This document shows positions 46,894-48,276 of a DNA stretch of 48,276 nucleotides, one piece after another; the first letter of the stretch is position 1; each line of letters starts with the position of its first letter. The position numbers were made by a program, and so were the translations under genes. This stretch comes from a virus, in the IMG/VR virus record IMGVR_UViG_3300030390_000436, positions 1 through 48,276 of that record; one strand, given 5' to 3'. Below the pieces are notes generated by a model that saw nothing but the letters and a program-made list of their open reading frames with translations, searched no databases and was not told where the DNA came from.

Positions 46894-47132
46894 TATTTCT
46901 TCTCCTCATTGGAGGCGTGGATATCTGCTTCGACATCTGTGATCGGGAGAGTGTCATTTGCTACCTCAGTTCTTAAAAATTCTTGCCACATGGGCTGGAT
47001 CATTTTAAAATTTTGATCAACTTTATATACTACAACCGCCATCTGCGCGTTCATAGTAAACAATGTTATCGCGCCCCAGCTTAAAACACCAAGAATTATA
47101 ACAGACACAATATGATGTAGGTCGATCTTCAT
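46893..47132 (-). CDS. Single-TM small protein (79 aa)
   Basis: A 79-aa protein with one N-terminal membrane helix (IVSVIILGVLSWGAITLF) and a polar, acidic rest. The form (N-in, single TM) is like a pinholin, a spanin-type or a lysis accessory protein. The family is not recognised. It overlaps the 75-aa gene start (TAATG). Confidence 0.6.
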   Translation of the reverse strand: MKIDLHHIVSVIILGVLSWGAITLFTMNAQMAVVVYKVDQNFKMIQPMWQEFLRTEVANDTLPITDVEADIHASNEEKK

Positions 47133-47136
47133 GCGT

Positions 47137-47382
47137 CTAACACTTCCAACGCTTACGCGCCGCCTTACCTCTTTCTCCTGTCCAACCCCTAGATCGCGCG
47201 CAAAAGGATTTCTTTCGTCCCTTTTCGCTTTTAGTCTTTGGGTTAGGCGCAGGAGCTTTTAACTTACTACCCGTTGCCTTATTGTACTTAGCTCTGCCCT
47301 TTGCTGTAAGGCCAGCGCCTTTCTTAACAGATAACTTCTCGCCTCGACCGACTGATAAATTAACTTTTTTCTTTCCAGCCAT
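47137..47382 (-). CDS. DUF6321-like basic protein (81 aa)
   Basis: An 81-aa very basic protein: KKGAGLTAKGRAKYNKATGS, KLKAPAPNPKTKSEKGRKKS, FCARSRGWTGERGKAARKRW and KC. This nearly full-length motif (GGLTxxGRxKYNxxTGSxLxxP...GRRKSFCARS.GxxGE.....RWxC) is the DUF6321 family, common in phages with DUF5872-like genes. Likely nucleic-acid-binding. Exact role unknown. Confidence 0.8.
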   Translation of the reverse strand: MAGKKKVNLSVGRGEKLSVKKGAGLTAKGRAKYNKATGSKLKAPAPNPKTKSEKGRKKSFCARSRGWTGERGKAARKRWKC

Positions 47383-47399
47383 CTCAATCGACCTTACAT

Positions 47400-48014
47400 T
47401 TATGCGTGGTAGAACATCATCAAGTCAACGGTGCCTACAATAAACGTAACAAAGCAACCGTCCTTAAACAAAATACCCTCATCAGGAAATCCACGGGCAC
47501 CGTCAGAGGCGTTGTCTGTTCCAGTTGATCTAAACTGTATCAGTTCTGTACCTGTAGCACTTCCGTTTCTAAGGTTAGCTTTTCCTGCGGTTCCGCCTGA
47601 TACAAAAGAAAACCCTTGTAATCGAGTGCGACCTGCAAAAACAACGCCTAAAGCATTGTTGTTGATTCCCGCGGATACGTTACCCGCTGGGTTGCCAACC
47701 GCGGTTATGCTTGTAATTGTTTTAAAATATCCGGAGCTAGTCGCTGTGCCAGCATTAGCGCCCGTAAGGTTTTCGGTAAGAGCCGCACCGTTTACATCTG
47801 TACCGACTATATTAAACGATTTTGAAGAATCGTTACCTGCGGACAGAATTGTAACTTGTCGTGCAGAAGCATTTGTAACGCTGCCGCCAGAAGCCAATGC
47901 CCCGCCAATTGTTAATGCGGCGTTGTTACCAACGGATGCTGCCGTTGAAATGCCGTCTGCGTCTAAAGCCACCTCATCGCTGATGATGACGGGGGTTACG
48001 TCTGATCCTGCCAT
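47400..48014 (-). CDS. Thr/Ala/Gly-rich structural protein (204 aa)
   Basis: A 204-aa beta-rich protein (VIISDEVALDADGISTAASV; SAGNDSSKSFNIVGTDVNGA; FKTITSITAVGNPAGNVSAG; DGCFVTFIVGTVDLMMFYHA). Its Thr/Ser/Ala/Gly and lack of Cys-rich content are typical of capsid decoration or tail-associated proteins. It resembles structural proteins of marine phages but not a classical HK97 major capsid protein. It lies in the late operon near the right edge. Confidence 0.65.
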   Translation of the reverse strand: MAGSDVTPVIISDEVALDADGISTAASVGNNAALTIGGALASGGSVTNASARQVTILSAGNDSSKSFNIVGTDVNGAALTENLTGANAGTATSSGYFKTITSITAVGNPAGNVSAGINNNALGVVFAGRTRLQGFSFVSGGTAGKANLRNGSATGTELIQFRSTGTDNASDGARGFPDEGILFKDGCFVTFIVGTVDLMMFYHA

Positions 48015-48035
48015 ATTAATCTCCTATAATATATA

Positions 48036-48055
48036 GGTGGGGCGTTAACCCCACC
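48036..48055. terminator. Hairpin between structural genes
   Basis: GGTGGGG/CCCCACC (7 bp) with a 6-base loop between the truncated right-edge gene and the 204-aa gene. Read leftwards it is followed by TATATATTAT, so it could partly terminate or process the mRNA. Confidence 0.45.
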
Positions 48056-48065
48056 AAATTAATAA

Positions 48066-48276
48066 TTACGCAATCTGAACGTACTCAATGATGAATGTGA
48101 ACGATCCTGCTGTTGTAGCATCAACTGTATTAGTGATGTTGCAAAAGATAGTTCTTTCAGTGTCTGTATACTGAACAGAGGCTGGGGCTGTTGTGCCGTC
48201 TTGCGTCTGAAGAACTAATGCAGTCACCGTTACGTTGTGTACAACAACGGTTGTACCAGCATCCAAGATTTCGTCT
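48066..48276 (-). CDS. Partial beta-rich protein, start beyond right edge
   Basis: The open frame runs from the right edge to a stop at 48066 (about 69 residues plus one base). It has no methionine start; the first possible start is a TTG at 48266 without ribosome-site support, so the gene probably begins outside. Sequence features: VVVHNVTVTALVLQTQDG and TIFCNITNTVDATTAGSFTF, an all-beta fold like a small decoration protein. If the window ends are joined, it continues in frame from the partial gene at 167-1. Confidence 0.6.
   Translation of the reverse strand, partial: DEILDAGTTVVVHNVTVTALVLQTQDGTTAPASVQYTDTERTIFCNITNTVDATTAGSFTFIIEYVQIA

Noticed and set aside
47431-48036. Rightward 201-codon frame opposite the 204-aa structural protein
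   Set aside because: Same-length antisense shadow of a Thr/Ala-rich gene; the minus frame fits the operon and has the family pattern.
1-48276. tRNA genes, CRISPR array, integrase, phage RNA polymerase, insertion sequences
   Set aside because: Looked for cloverleaf-like sequences, regularly spaced repeats and recognisable proteins; none was seen. The GCCGCAGA repeats have uneven spacing and no spacer pattern.

Overview
The window looks like most or all of the genome of a short-tailed (podovirus-like), tailed dsDNA bacteriophage, probably an uncultured marine phage of a Gram-negative host. The evidence is a large terminase, a P22-type portal, two head-tail adaptors, three large ejection-type proteins, a tail fibre and a complete replication cassette, with no tape-measure gene and no bacterial housekeeping genes. 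No integrase, tRNA, CRISPR array or phage RNA polymerase was seen. No major capsid protein or scaffold was recognised. In the usual order they would lie between the portal cluster and the adaptors, which is where the two window ends meet.

Layout. (1) About 1-9,934, minus strand, read right to left: a HlyC-like acyltransferase, a 1252-aa acidic low-complexity protein, large terminase, portal, and a chain of small membrane or basic proteins including a holin. (2) About 9,935-10,360: a divergent control region with no gene. (3) 10,361-12,766, plus strand: very small early genes, most followed by GC-rich hairpins, with a GCCGCAGA repeat family between them. (4) 12,899-13,820, minus strand: small terminase and a PD-(D/E)XK nuclease. 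(5) 13,821-14,260: a second control region with about nine TGTAATCA-type repeats. (6) 14,261-19,495, plus strand: a tightly overlapping operon with a cytosine methyltransferase-like protein, regulators, zinc-binding proteins, a secreted glycine-zipper protein and many unknowns. (7) 19,674-21,716, minus strand: an SNF2-family helicase with two small partners. (8) 21,791-29,472, plus strand: the replication operon with a coiled-coil protein, an SSB-like protein, an archaeo-eukaryotic-type primase, an AlpA-like regulator, a UvrD-like helicase, a SleB-type lysin, and a family A DNA polymerase. (9) 29,469-48,276, minus strand: ejection proteins, tail and fibre proteins, adaptors and small basic proteins.

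How it works together. Three candidate early promoters share a (T/A)TGTGG-17-TA(T/C) layout and would drive the plus-strand early genes. DNA synthesis appears to use a Leu762-type PolA, an AEP primase, an SSB-like protein and SF1/SF2 helicases, with no recognisable T7 gp4- or DnaB-like helicase. Virion and packaging genes are nearly all on the minus strand and are chained by ATGA or TAATG stop/start overlaps. The exception is the small terminase with its nuclease, which sits as an inverted island in the early region. Lysis functions are split: the lysin is in the replication operon and the holin in the late operon.

Functional names come from recognised motifs read by eye. No database search was possible, and many small genes stay without a function.
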